Assembly (NCBI RefSeq): GCF_001939065.1
Contig: NZ_MPSZ01000001.1
Span: forward strand, 1,240,001 to 1,304,000
Direction of reading: 5' to 3'
Length of the DNA: 64,000 nucleotides
Source: Exiguobacterium indicum HHS 31
GTDB lineage: Bacteria > Bacillota > Bacilli > Exiguobacteriales > Exiguobacteriaceae
The position numbers and the translations under genes were made by a program. The notes under the pieces were generated by a model. It was not told the origin of the DNA. It made no database searches and saw nothing but the letters and a program-made list of their open reading frames with translations. Shown here piece after piece: positions 27,304 through 37,249 of this stretch (position 1 is the first letter of the stretch; each line of letters opens with the position of its first letter).

Positions 27304-28635
27304 TCAATCTTCTCGTTTTTTAAACGCGGCAATATAGAAGCCGTCCGTTCCGACTGTCGTCGGTAACAACTTGAGTTCTGCTCGATCCCCAATCAGATGT
27401 CGCACGGATTCCGGCATCCGTGCCGCAAAGGATGTATCAAATTCAAATCCTTGATCGAGAATGAACGCTGTCTGATCCTCGTTCTCGGTCGGATCAATCG
27501 TACAAGTCGAATAGACAAAGGTTCCACCCTTTTTAACGAGTGGTAAGACAGATGTCAGAATATCTCGTTGAATTTTCGGGAGTTGCTCGAGTTGTTCCGG
27601 GCGTTTCGTCCATTTGATATCTGGTTTTCTTCGAATGACACCGAGTCCTGAACAAGGTGCGTCGACAAGAATCCGATCAAACGATTCTACTTCAAAGCGG
27701 TCTCCTGCTTTACGAGCATCTAACGCTTCTGCTTGAACAGTCGTAAGACCTAATCGTGTCGCTTGCTGTTCAATCAATTTAATCTTATGTGGATGAAGAT
27801 CAAGTGCCTGTAGTGTTCCCGTCGTCAAACCTTCAGCAATATGCATCGCTTTCCCACCAGGTGCGGCACAGCTGTCAAGTACATGATCAGATGTTTCTGC
27901 ACCGAGTGCACGGGCGACGAGCATTGAGCTCTCATCCTGCAGAGAAAGATACCCACGGTCAATCAGATCCGTTTTTTGAACGCTTCCTCGTTCGATTTCG
28001 AGACCATCTGGCGCGACCGTAGATGGTTTTGCCGTCACACCTTGGTCGAGTAGAAGCTCGATCGCTTCCTCTCGCGTCGTCTTCGTCCGATTGATGCGAA
28101 CCGTGACCGGTGCAGGTGTGTTATTCAATTGACAGATTTGAAGCGTTTCTTCCGGACCAAACAGTTCAATCCAGCGTTCGACGAGCCACTGCGGATGACT
28201 CGTTTCGATGCTGATTCGTTTTGCAACAGGCTCAATCTCAGCGAAATGGGGCATTCCCGCCCGTAATACATTCCGGAGCACTCCGTTGACGACTTTCGAG
28301 ACGTGGACTTTCCCACGTTTTTTAGCAATCTCGACAGCTTCATGGATGACGGCATGATCCGGTACACGATCAAGATAAAACAATTGATACACACTCATCC
28401 GTAATAATGGACGCATGAACGGATCAAGTTTTTTCTGTTTCGCTAGATACGGCTCCAAAATATAATCCAGTGTCAATTCACGACTGAGCGTCCCGTAGAC
28501 GAGTTCTGTGAACAAGCCGACATCCGTTGCTGAGATAGCACGCTTTTCAAGCATCTGGTGAACTGTGATTGTCGAGAAGGCACCACCTTGACCAATTTTC
28601 ATTAGTGTCGCTACTGCTGCGTCACGTACGTTCAT
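27304..28635 (-). CDS. rsmB: 16S rRNA (cytosine-967-C5)-methyltransferase
   Basis: Modifies C967 of 16S rRNA using SAM. The 443 residues comprise an N-terminal NusB-like RNA-binding domain (1-140) and a Rossmann methyltransferase domain. The latter carries the SAM motif DSCAAPGGKAMHIAE, DAPCSGLGVIRRKPD (second conserved Cys) and the catalytic cysteine in YSTCTIDPTENE. Its ATG overlaps the def-fmt stop by four bases. Confidence 0.96.
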   Translation of the reverse strand: MNVRDAAVATLMKIGQGGAFSTITVHQMLEKRAISATDVGLFTELVYGTLSRELTLDYILEPYLAKQKKLDPFMRPLLRMSVYQLFYLDRVPDHAVIHEAVEIAKKRGKVHVSKVVNGVLRNVLRAGMPHFAEIEPVAKRISIETSHPQWLVERWIELFGPEETLQICQLNNTPAPVTVRINRTKTTREEAIELLLDQGVTAKPSTVAPDGLEIERGSVQKTDLIDRGYLSLQDESSMLVARALGAETSDHVLDSCAAPGGKAMHIAEGLTTGTLQALDLHPHKIKLIEQQATRLGLTTVQAEALDARKAGDRFEVESFDRILVDAPCSGLGVIRRKPDIKWTKRPEQLEQLPKIQRDILTSVLPLVKKGGTFVYSTCTIDPTENEDQTAFILDQGFEFDTSFAARMPESVRHLIGDRAELKLLPTTVGTDGFYIAAFKKRED

Positions 28636-30014
28636 GCGTTCTCACCTACTTGTTGTCCGAGTTCAAGCGATTGACCGATCCCGCGCATGAACGTGGCACC
28701 ATCCATCCGTTTTTTTCCGGACGGCTGTAAGTCGATCAGCTTCAACGCTGTTTCCGAACCTGTCGCGATGACGGGACCATCCGTCTCTAAAGCAATGATT
28801 TCACCTGGTCGTCCCGTTCCTTTGACTTTCGTCGCGAAAAAGACTTTCAATCGATCATCACCAAGCATCGTGTACGTACTTGGGAAAGGATTCATTCCTC
28901 GGATTTGATCATAGAGTGTCTCACCCGGTAACGTAAAATCAAGCCGTTCCCGTTCACGTGAGATATTCGGTGCAAACGTCGCTTCTGCCTCGACTTGTGC
29001 TTCCGGTGTCAATTCACCTGCGAACAAACGCGGTAACGTCTCAAGCAACAGACGCGCTCCTGCGTCCGCTAATTTTTCAAACATCGTTCCAACTGTATCG
29101 TTCTCTTCAATCGGAACGATGATTTTTGACAACATATCACCGGCATCCAATCGATCGACCATGTACATGATCGTCACGCCTGTCTCTTTTTCACCATCGA
29201 TGATTGCTTGATGAATCGGTGCACCGCCACGATATTTCGGTAAGAGTGACGCATGGACATTGATCGCCCCAAAACGTGGTGCTTCCAAAATCACCGTCGG
29301 TACGATCTGACCGTAAGCTGCCGTGATGATGAGATCTGGTTTTAAATCGAGAACATCTTGATAATCCTCGCGAATCCGTTTCGGTTGCAACACAGGAATA
29401 TCGTGCTCCATCGCGACGAGTTTCACTGGTGTCGGTTTGACTTCCCGTTTTCGTCCGACCGGCTTATCGGGTTGTGAGACGACACCGACGACGTCATATC
29501 CGGCATCGATCACTTCACGCAGTGTTCCTGCCGCAAACTCAGGCGTCCCCATGAAGACGACGCGCGGTTTTTCTTGCTCGACGAGTTTATCCGTGAACAG
29601 GACACCGTCTAAATGATCCATCTCATGCTGGATGGCACGTGCAAAAAAGCCGTTTGCTTTGATTTTGACCGTTCGTCCGAGTCGATCCTGCGACTTGACG
29701 ACGATGCGGTCGAACCGTTCGACAGGACCAAAGATGCCGGGCATGCTGAGGCATCCTTCGTCATCGATTTGTGAACCGTCGGCTTCGATGATTTCCGGAT
29801 TGATCAGCTCGATCGGTCCGGTCTCATCATCCGTATGGACGACCGCAACACGGATCGGTTGATTGATTTGCGGTGCCGCTAAGCCGACACCATCATATTC
29901 ATACATCGTATCGAACATCCGGTCGATCATCTTACCAAGTTTTTTATCGAACTTCGTGACAGGTTCACACACCTGTCGTAATACATCGTTGGGTACTTCT
30001 ACTACTTTATACAT
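28632..30014 (-). CDS. def-fmt: Peptide deformylase / methionyl-tRNA formyltransferase fusion
   Basis: One uninterrupted 460-codon frame holds two enzymes that are normally separate. Residues 1-148 are peptide deformylase, which removes the formyl group from nascent proteins. All three motifs are intact: GVGLAAPQ (42-49), EGCLS with metal ligand Cys88, and QHEMDH with His130, Glu131 and His134. Residues 150-460 are a full-length formyltransferase, which adds formyl to Met-tRNA: VVFMGTPEF, NVHASLLPKYRGGAPI with Asn252 and His254, LDAGDM around 290, then the C-terminal OB domain. The join is nearly linker-free (KLVEQEKPRVVF): the deformylase lacks its usual last 12-15 residues and the formyltransferase lacks its first Met. 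No start codon or ribosome binding site lies at the join. GTGAGG precedes the ATG. Confidence 0.95.
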   Translation of the reverse strand: MYKVVEVPNDVLRQVCEPVTKFDKKLGKMIDRMFDTMYEYDGVGLAAPQINQPIRVAVVHTDDETGPIELINPEIIEADGSQIDDEGCLSMPGIFGPVERFDRIVVKSQDRLGRTVKIKANGFFARAIQHEMDHLDGVLFTDKLVEQEKPRVVFMGTPEFAAGTLREVIDAGYDVVGVVSQPDKPVGRKREVKPTPVKLVAMEHDIPVLQPKRIREDYQDVLDLKPDLIITAAYGQIVPTVILEAPRFGAINVHASLLPKYRGGAPIHQAIIDGEKETGVTIMYMVDRLDAGDMLSKIIVPIEENDTVGTMFEKLADAGARLLLETLPRLFAGELTPEAQVEAEATFAPNISRERERLDFTLPGETLYDQIRGMNPFPSTYTMLGDDRLKVFFATKVKGTGRPGEIIALETDGPVIATGSETALKLIDLQPSGKKRMDGATFMRGIGQSLELGQQVGENA

Positions 30015-30023
30015 ACAGACACC

Positions 30024-32348
30024 TCACATGAATACAAATGGATTCAAGTCGATCGCGACTTGTGTTTTTGACTTTTGACGACGGGCTAAGATATCACGAA
30101 GATGTGTCCGGACATCTTCCTGCCCTTTATGTTTAATTAAGACCTGTTGTCGGTACATATTCTTCAGTCGAGCAAGTGGCGCATCGAACGGTCCATTGAC
30201 GACTAAATCCTCCGATTCGAAAGCCCGCAGCTCGGAAGCGATTTGTTGCGCTTCTGCTTGTGCTTCAAGTGGATGTGCCGCCGAGACCGTGATCAGACCA
30301 AGGAACCAGAATGGAGGGTGTCCCCCGAGTTTGCGCAACTGCATCTCCCGCTTATAGAACGTTTCGAAATCATGCTGTTTTGCCGTCTGAATGACGTAGT
30401 GTTCCGGATTATAGGTCTGGATGATCGACTGTCCGGCGAGTTGCCCCCGCCCGGCACGACCCGACACTTGCGTGATCAACTGAAATGTTCGCTCACTTGC
30501 CCGAAAATCCGGAATACCGAGCGTCGCATCGGCAGCGAGCACCCCAACGAGCGTGACATTTGGAAAGTCGAGACCTTTTGCGATCATCTGTGTCCCGAGA
30601 AGAATGTTTCCTTCCTTACGCTCGAAGGCATCGAGTAACTTCTCGTGTGCGCCTTTACGAGACGTCGTATCTTGATCCATCCGGATAATGCGCGCTTCCG
30701 GAATCAAATGCGCCAACTCTTCCTCGATCTTTTGTGTCCCAGTTCCGAACTGACGAATCTTCGTCGATTCACAGGACGGACAAGTTTTCGGCATCGCTGC
30801 CTCAAATCCACAATAGTGGCACTTTAAGCGATTTTCATGTTGATGATACGTTAAATTGACGGCACAATGCGGACATTGAAGCGTCTCCCCGCAATCCCGA
30901 CATAAGACGAAGGTCGTGTATCCACGACGGTTCAAAAGTAATACCGTCTGTTCCCCACGCTCGATTCGTTCTTTGATGCCTTCGATGAGCGCGAGGCTGA
31001 ACGGAGTCCGATTGCCCCGTTCAAGTTCCTTACGCATATCAACGATGTCGACCGGAGGCAGTTCTCCACCGAATCGTTCACGAAGCGGTAAGTAACGATA
31101 GACCCCTTTTTGTGCCCGCGCATATGTCTCGAGTAACGGCGTCGCGCTTCCGAGCACGACAGGACATCGATGATAGGCCGCACGCCATTTTGCGACATCA
31201 CGCGTATGATAGCGCGGATTCTCTTCTTGTTTATAGGTTGTTTCATGTTCTTCATCGAGAATGATGATTCCGATATTCGTCAGCGGTGCGAACACGGCGG
31301 ATCGTGCACCGACGACGACATCAACCTCACCTTGTGCGATTTTGCGCCACTCATCATACTTTTCTCCGAGCGATAGACCGCTATGCAAGACAGCGACCCG
31401 TTCTCCGAAACGACGTTTGAACCGTTTGACCATCATCGGTGTCAGACTGATTTCAGGGACGAGCAAGATCGCTTGTCTACCGCGTTCGAGTTGTGCATGA
31501 ATCGATTCAAGATAGACTTCTGTCTTACCGCTTCCTGTTACGCCATGTAACAAAAACGTTCCGGTCTCCGCTTCAGCTGTTATCGCCGAGACGGCTTCCT
31601 GTTGCTTTTCCGTCAAAGAAGACGGCACAAAGATGTCTTGGACGAGATGCTCGTAAGGATTTCGCCGTACATCAATCGTCTCGACTTCAATGATGCCCTT
31701 TTTCTCGAGGGCGTTCAATGTTGCGCTCGTTGCGCCTGTCGCCTGCTTGATTTCACTCCAAAGCGCATTCGGAAATTCTTCGATATACGAGTAAAGTGCC
31801 GCTTGTTGGCTCGCTTGTTTCGTAAAAGTTGCCTGTTCCTCGAGGAGATGAATCCGTTTATCCGTTTTAGACGTCTTTTTCTCGCGAATGACCGGTTGAA
31901 GCGTCACGTCAGCTTGTTTCGCCGCTGTTAAGATGATTTGTTGGACTTCCGTTGGTAATTGACTCATTTTCTTACCATGATATGCCCGAAGTGGGCCCGA
32001 CTCGACTATGACCAGTTTATCATAACTCACCTTCAAGGCAGCCGGCAGCATCGCAAGCAGTGCCGTCGCCTGAAAACACAATGTCGTTTCTGATAGATAA
32101 GCCGACAGCTCGAGTAATTCCTGCGTATAGGTCGGCGTCTCATCTAAGACACGAACGATCGATTTGACGTTCGTCAGATCAGATGTGGCTTTCGTCCCGA
32201 CGACGATCCCAAGCAACGCACGTGGACCGAACGGAACCTCGACGCGCATCCCGGGAACGATCAGCTCCTGCCAAAGTTCCGGCACGGCATAATCAAATGG
32301 ACGATCGACAGTGGCCGCTGCGACATCGACGATGACTTCAGCTATCAT
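30024..32348 (-). CDS. priA: Primosomal protein N' (replication restart helicase)
   Basis: Reloads the replication machinery at collapsed forks. An N-terminal 3'BD (1-105) and winged-helix region (about 180-245) precede a superfamily-2 helicase core with GVTGSGKTEVYL, Walker B ILDEEHETTYK, LGSATP and QVSGRAGRG. Four paired cysteine motifs bind zinc (CRDCGETLQCPHC, CHYCGF, CPSC). 774 residues, normal for Firmicutes. The ATG overlaps the coaBC stop as ATGA, with GGAGG upstream. Confidence 0.96.
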   Translation of the reverse strand: MIAEVIVDVAAATVDRPFDYAVPELWQELIVPGMRVEVPFGPRALLGIVVGTKATSDLTNVKSIVRVLDETPTYTQELLELSAYLSETTLCFQATALLAMLPAALKVSYDKLVIVESGPLRAYHGKKMSQLPTEVQQIILTAAKQADVTLQPVIREKKTSKTDKRIHLLEEQATFTKQASQQAALYSYIEEFPNALWSEIKQATGATSATLNALEKKGIIEVETIDVRRNPYEHLVQDIFVPSSLTEKQQEAVSAITAEAETGTFLLHGVTGSGKTEVYLESIHAQLERGRQAILLVPEISLTPMMVKRFKRRFGERVAVLHSGLSLGEKYDEWRKIAQGEVDVVVGARSAVFAPLTNIGIIILDEEHETTYKQEENPRYHTRDVAKWRAAYHRCPVVLGSATPLLETYARAQKGVYRYLPLRERFGGELPPVDIVDMRKELERGNRTPFSLALIEGIKERIERGEQTVLLLNRRGYTTFVLCRDCGETLQCPHCAVNLTYHQHENRLKCHYCGFEAAMPKTCPSCESTKIRQFGTGTQKIEEELAHLIPEARIIRMDQDTTSRKGAHEKLLDAFERKEGNILLGTQMIAKGLDFPNVTLVGVLAADATLGIPDFRASERTFQLITQVSGRAGRGQLAGQSIIQTYNPEHYVIQTAKQHDFETFYKREMQLRKLGGHPPFWFLGLITVSAAHPLEAQAEAQQIASELRAFESEDLVVNGPFDAPLARLKNMYRQQVLIKHKGQEDVRTHLRDILARRQKSKTQVAIDLNPFVFM

Positions 32349-33535
32349 GCCAATGCCTCCGCAAATTGGCGCATGAGCGCTTTAGCGAGCGTCGATTTCA
32401 ATTGTTGATCGTATCGCGTGACGGAATCATTCTTCCCGAAGACGACGACCTCATTTTCGTCGCTGACAAATCCGATGTCAGAACGAGAGACATCATTCGC
32501 GACAATGAAATCCGCCTTCTTTCGGACGAGTTTCTGTTTCGCGAACGTCTCGACGTCCGTCGTCTCCGCTGCAAATCCAACTAATACCTGATGTTGTTTC
32601 TGCTCACCGAGCGTCTTCAGAATATCCGTCGTCTCCTCGAGTTCAATCCGCAATGGTCCGTGAATTTTCTTCTGCTTCTGATCGTACTGGACAGACGGTC
32701 GATAGTCAGCTACGGCAGCGGACATGATGACGATGTCTTGCGTCTCATAGTCACGTAACATGGCTTCAAGCATCTCTTCCCCTGATTCAACAGCAATCGT
32801 CGCCATCCCGGTCGGTAATCCGATCCGAAGGGGACCATGGACGAGCGTGACATCTGCTCCTGCGTCTCGTGCCGCCTCTGCTAGCGCAATTCCAGTTTTC
32901 CCTGAAGAATCATTCGTCAAATAACGAACCGGGTCAATCCGTTCAACGGTCGGACCTGCACTGATCAAAACTTTTCGCCCAGCTAGATATTTTTCTTCAA
33001 AGAACGTTGAGAGTGTTGCGACCAAATCTTCTGGTTCCGGTAAACGACCTTTTCCGACCCAACCACATGCGAGATTTCCGACTCCCGGTGCAATCACCTG
33101 GACACCATCCTGCTTGAGTTGTTCGATATTGCGGACAGTCGCCGGATGTTCGAGCATGTTGACATTCATCGCCGGTGCGACGATGACGGGACACGTTGCT
33201 GCAAGGATCGTCGTCGTAATGAAGTCATCTGCGATCCCGTGCGCGAGTTTTGCAATCAAGTTCGCGGTCGCTGGTGCGACGACGATCAAGTCCGCTTCGT
33301 CCGCTAAATCGATATGGGCGATTTTTGACGGATCATGCTCGATGAAGACGTCATCATAGACCGCTTTTCGCGTCAGTGCTTCAAACGTCGTCTTACCGAC
33401 GAATTGTTGCGCATTACGCGTCATCGCGACTTGAACGTGTGCGCCTGCTTGGACGAGTTTTGAAGCGAGTGCTGCTGATTTATAGGAAGCGATTCCACCG
33501 CCGACACACAGTAGAATGTTTCGGTTGGTTAACAT
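32345..33535 (-). CDS. coaBC: Phosphopantothenoylcysteine synthetase/decarboxylase
   Basis: Bifunctional coenzyme A enzyme. The N-terminal CoaC half is a flavoprotein decarboxylase (GGGIASYKSA, active-site His in the HIDLADEAD region, PAMNVNML, ACGWVGKGRLPEP). The C-terminal CoaB half (from about 185) is the CTP-dependent synthetase (SAGPTVERIDPVRYLTN, AAVADYRP). The ATG at 33535 follows AAGGAGG; upstream in-frame codons lie in the rpoZ terminator and are rejected. 396 residues. Confidence 0.96.
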   Translation of the reverse strand: MLTNRNILLCVGGGIASYKSAALASKLVQAGAHVQVAMTRNAQQFVGKTTFEALTRKAVYDDVFIEHDPSKIAHIDLADEADLIVVAPATANLIAKLAHGIADDFITTTILAATCPVIVAPAMNVNMLEHPATVRNIEQLKQDGVQVIAPGVGNLACGWVGKGRLPEPEDLVATLSTFFEEKYLAGRKVLISAGPTVERIDPVRYLTNDSSGKTGIALAEAARDAGADVTLVHGPLRIGLPTGMATIAVESGEEMLEAMLRDYETQDIVIMSAAVADYRPSVQYDQKQKKIHGPLRIELEETTDILKTLGEQKQHQVLVGFAAETTDVETFAKQKLVRKKADFIVANDVSRSDIGFVSDENEVVVFGKNDSVTRYDQQLKSTLAKALMRQFAEALA

Positions 33536-33554
33536 GTAGGTGTCCTCCTTATTG

Positions 33555-33584
33555 AAAAAAACAGCCACGATGACAAGTGGCTGC
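33555..33584 (-). terminator. Terminator between rpoZ and coaBC
   Basis: 7-bp stem CAGCCAC/GTGGCTG (8-nt loop) followed by seven U on the minus strand. It probably lowers expression of coaBC-priA-def/fmt relative to gmk-rpoZ. Confidence 0.8.
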
Positions 33585-33591
33585 TTCAAAA

Positions 33592-33795
33592 TTAGTCTTG
33601 CGGTTGGTTCGTGACGGATACTTCTTCGAAATAAAGCTCTTCTAAAGCTTTCCCGACCGGTTTATGCGATTTTGGGTTCGTGACTCTCACGCGTTTCCCG
33701 TCTTGGATTTGACGCGCACGCTTAGCGGCAACTGTAACGATCGTATATTTCGATGGCACTTTCTTTTGAAGCTTATCAACTGATGGATATAACAT
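33592..33795 (-). CDS. rpoZ: RNA polymerase omega subunit
   Basis: Small subunit that helps fold and hold beta-prime. The 67-residue product has the family pattern [27 protein letters not shown] and [10 protein letters not shown]. The ATG at 33795 is one base after the gmk stop, with GGAGG inside the gmk end. A longer open frame continues back into gmk in another reading frame and is discarded. Confidence 0.94.
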   Translation of the reverse strand: MLYPSVDKLQKKVPSKYTIVTVAAKRARQIQDGKRVRVTNPKSHKPVGKALEELYFEEVSVTNQPQD

Positions 33796-33796
33796 A

Positions 33797-34453
<657 letters not shown>

Positions 34454-34455
34454 TC

Positions 34456-34485
34456 ATATTAGCAGTAGAGACGGGAAGTTCGCAA
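34456..34485 (-). promoter_or_regulatory. Promoter for the gmk-rpoZ-coaBC operon
   Basis: Minus strand: -35 TTGCGA (34485-34480), 18-base spacer, -10 TAATAT (34461-34456) with an extended TGC before it. Confidence 0.7.
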
Positions 34486-34582
34486 GTCATCTTTTTTAGC
34501 TCGACTGCTTTATCATACCATAACGATGCCATTTCTGTTACCTTTAGAAAGTGAGAACGAAATCAAGAAAGAAGGTAATCGT

Positions 34583-36274
34583 ATGGCTTTTGACGGATTG
34601 ATGACGACACGCGTCGTCGAAGAACTCCAACCGCTCGTCGGAGGACGGATCAATAAGGTATACCAACCGTATACATTGGATTTAGTATTCCAGGTCCGGG
34701 CTGAGCGAAAAAACGTATTGTTGCTCGCCTCTGCGAATGCCATGTATGCACGGATGCACATTACGTCGGAAGCGGTCAGCAACCCGAGTGAACCCCCACT
34801 CTTCTGTATGATGCTCCGCAAACATGTCGAAGGTGGGTTCATCGAATCAATCGAACAACTCGAACGTGACCGAATCATCGTCTTACGCGTCCGGTCCCGG
34901 AACGAACTCGGTGATGAGGAAGCGAAAAAAATCTATGTCGAGTTGATGGGACGTCACTCGAACATCATTTTGACCGATGGACAAGATAAGATCCTCGATG
35001 CGATCAAACACTTGCCACTCAGTCAAAATACCTTCCGGACGATCATGCCAGGGATGACATACCAGCTTCCGCCGGCACAGGATAAAGTGGATCCGCTTAC
35101 GGGAGATATCGAAAAGACCCTTCACCGAATCGACTGGAACGCTGGGAAACTCGATCGACAGTTACTTGGTCTCTTCAGTGGTCTATCTCCGCAAATTGCA
35201 AAGGAAGTCGTCACACGGGCAGGTCTCGCCAACCGGACGAATCTTGCATCTGCCTTTCAAGATGTCCTGAAGGAACTCGATGGTCCTTATGTCTTACAAC
35301 GGATGGAAGGTGGTAAGGAACGCTTCGCGCCGGTCCGGCTAACGGAAGGATCCATCATCGACGAGAAGACGTTCGAGACGAGTGGTCAAGTCCTCGACGC
35401 CTTCTTCCATCAAAAAGCAAACCGCGATCGCGTCAAACAACAAGCAGCCGATCTCGAACGGTTCATCAAGAGCGAGTACGATAAGAATATCTTAAAGCGC
35501 TCAAAACTCGAAAAAGATTTAGAAGCGACGTTACGGATGGATGAGTGGAAACATAAAGGGGAACTGCTGACGACCTATCTTTATCAGCTCGAACGCGGGA
35601 TGAAGGAAGCGACCGTCGTCGATTACTATGACCCAGATGGTGCTGAAATCACGATCACGCTTGATCCTCGTTTCTCGCCGAATGAGAACGCGCAACGTTA
35701 TTACAAACGGTATAACAAATTAAAAACCGCCAAAGTCGAAGTCGCGCGTCAGCTCGAGAAGAACCAAGCTGAGATTGCGTACTTCGAAGGCTTACTTGCG
35801 CAACTCGATGTCGCATCCCCGGAAGACATCCGGGAAATGCGCGAGGAACTCGTCGAAGAAGGTTATCTGCGCGAACGACAAAAGAAGAAAAAGAAACCGC
35901 AGCTCCCACAACTCGAAGAATACCGTTCTTCGACTGGTCTTCCATTCTTCGTCGGAAAGAACAATAAACAAAATGATTACGCGACGTTCAAGTTCGGACG
36001 CAGGTCCGATACGTGGTTACACACGAAGGATATCCCGGGATCACACGTCATCATTCAAAGTGATGCACCGGACGAGACGACGTTGAAGGAAGCAGCGATC
36101 GTCGCGGCTTATTTCTCGAAGGCACGTGAGTCGAGCCAAGTCCCGGTCGACTTCACGGAACTACGTTATGTCAAAAAACCGAGTGGTGCAAAGCCCGGAT
36201 TCGTCATCTACACGGATCAAACGACTCTTTACGTCACACCTGATCCAGATGTCGTCCAATCCTTACGTCAATGA
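34583..36274 (+). CDS. rqcH: Ribosome quality-control factor RqcH (NFACT family)
   Basis: Binds stalled 50S-peptidyl-tRNA complexes and adds C-terminal alanine tails that mark the peptide for degradation. Older annotation calls it FbpA, a fibronectin-binding protein. 563 residues: NFACT-N domain at the start (MAFDGLMTTRVVEEL) with the functionally required Asp-Arg pair at 96-97 (LERDRIIV), then helix-hairpin-helix and coiled-coil regions, and a C-terminal NFACT-R domain (GLPFFVGKNNKQND, RSDTWLHTKDIPGSHVII). The ATG at 34583 follows AGAAGG; an upstream in-frame ATG at 34526 lacks such a site. Confidence 0.95.
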   Translation: MAFDGLMTTRVVEELQPLVGGRINKVYQPYTLDLVFQVRAERKNVLLLASANAMYARMHITSEAVSNPSEPPLFCMMLRKHVEGGFIESIEQLERDRIIVLRVRSRNELGDEEAKKIYVELMGRHSNIILTDGQDKILDAIKHLPLSQNTFRTIMPGMTYQLPPAQDKVDPLTGDIEKTLHRIDWNAGKLDRQLLGLFSGLSPQIAKEVVTRAGLANRTNLASAFQDVLKELDGPYVLQRMEGGKERFAPVRLTEGSIIDEKTFETSGQVLDAFFHQKANRDRVKQQAADLERFIKSEYDKNILKRSKLEKDLEATLRMDEWKHKGELLTTYLYQLERGMKEATVVDYYDPDGAEITITLDPRFSPNENAQRYYKRYNKLKTAKVEVARQLEKNQAEIAYFEGLLAQLDVASPEDIREMREELVEEGYLRERQKKKKKPQLPQLEEYRSSTGLPFFVGKNNKQNDYATFKFGRRSDTWLHTKDIPGSHVIIQSDAPDETTLKEAAIVAAYFSKARESSQVPVDFTELRYVKKPSGAKPGFVIYTDQTTLYVTPDPDVVQSLRQ

Positions 36275-36282
36275 CGCTACAC

Positions 36283-36332
36283 AAAAAAGCGCTGTTTTTC
36301 CTAATTGTTACTTAGGAGAAACAGCGCTTTTT
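36283..36332. terminator. Bidirectional terminator, rqcH and FUSC gene
   Basis: Long inverted repeat AAAAAAGCGCTGTTT...AAACAGCGCTTTTT extended by TTCCTAA/TTAGGAG, with A and T runs outside. It serves the converging rqcH and FUSC transcripts. Confidence 0.9.
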
Positions 36333-36337
36333 CATCT

Positions 36338-37249
36338 TCACTTCATTTTTTCTAACTGTTCCCGGTAATCGAGCAAATGCCCATGAATGATATCCTTCGC
36401 CTCGCTTAATTCTTGATCGAATGAGAACATCGCCTGTTTTCGTTCGTGGGAGAAGATGACATCGTAATGATGGCTGAGTAAGAAATCAATTTCCTGACCG
36501 AGCGTCTTTTCCTGTTCTTCTGTCATCGGGATATCCCGATGACTGGCAATGCTTTCAAGCAAGACGAGCAACTTGTCTTCAAGATCGACAAGCTCTTTCA
36601 GTCGAATGAACGCTTCACTTTGACCGCTCGCCACTAGTGGATATTTTTGATCCTCTTGAAGCATCAACATCATTTCCTCATGTTTGAGGATTTGTTTACG
36701 GACGGCAAGCAAGCGTCCATCATCTTGCACAAGACTTCGCCAATCTTCCATCAACTGTTGCGTCGTTTTTTTGACGAGCAAGAGTAAACGATCCTCATAG
36801 TGTGGCGGGAAGACGATGTAATTGACGAGGACGGCAGATAACACACCGACGACGGTCAACAACGACCGTGATAAGGCATAGTGGACGTAGTCAGCGGTCG
36901 GGCTCTCGAACATCAAGACGATTGCAAAGGCAGCAAACGTCGACATATCCGTTCGTCCAATCATCGAATTGAGAACGAGCGAGACGACGACGGCGAGTCC
37001 GATCGTCAGTGGATTGGCGCCAAGCGTCGCAACGATCGCGAGTCCACACATCAGTCCGAGTACCGTTCCGAAAATCCGATTGAAGACGATTTTAAATGAG
37101 CGATGAATCGTCGGTTGCATCGCAACGATGGCTGCGACAGCCCCCATTCCTGAATAAATACCGAATACATACCAAGAGATGCTGAGTGCAAGAGCTACCG
37201 CGATACCGGTCTTGATCGTTCGAAGTCCAATCCGAAACTTTAATTTCAC
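36338..37249 (-). CDS. FUSC/aromatic-acid-exporter family membrane protein
   Basis: 303-residue protein with about six hydrophobic helices in the first 150 residues (IVAMQPTIHRSFKIVFNRIFGTVLG, the ArAE_1/DUF939 signature) and a long soluble helical C-terminal half. Related proteins export aromatic acids or act in envelope homeostasis; the substrate is unknown. The start is a GTG overlapping the upstream DUF4097 stop (GTGA), with AGGTGA upstream, so the two are coupled. Confidence 0.8.
   Translation of the reverse strand: MKLKFRIGLRTIKTGIAVALALSISWYVFGIYSGMGAVAAIVAMQPTIHRSFKIVFNRIFGTVLGLMCGLAIVATLGANPLTIGLAVVVSLVLNSMIGRTDMSTFAAFAIVLMFESPTADYVHYALSRSLLTVVGVLSAVLVNYIVFPPHYEDRLLLLVKKTTQQLMEDWRSLVQDDGRLLAVRKQILKHEEMMLMLQEDQKYPLVASGQSEAFIRLKELVDLEDKLLVLLESIASHRDIPMTEEQEKTLGQEIDFLLSHHYDVIFSHERKQAMFSFDQELSEAKDIIHGHLLDYREQLEKMK

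Noticed and set aside
28632-30014. Frameshift or assembly artefact producing a false def-fmt fusion
   Set aside because: The frame is continuous, both halves are fully motif-intact, and there is no leftover stop, start or ribosome binding site at the join. Still listed as the main thing to verify.
35655-35945. 96-codon minus-strand frame inside rqcH
   Set aside because: Lies within conserved rqcH coding sequence; no supporting signals.
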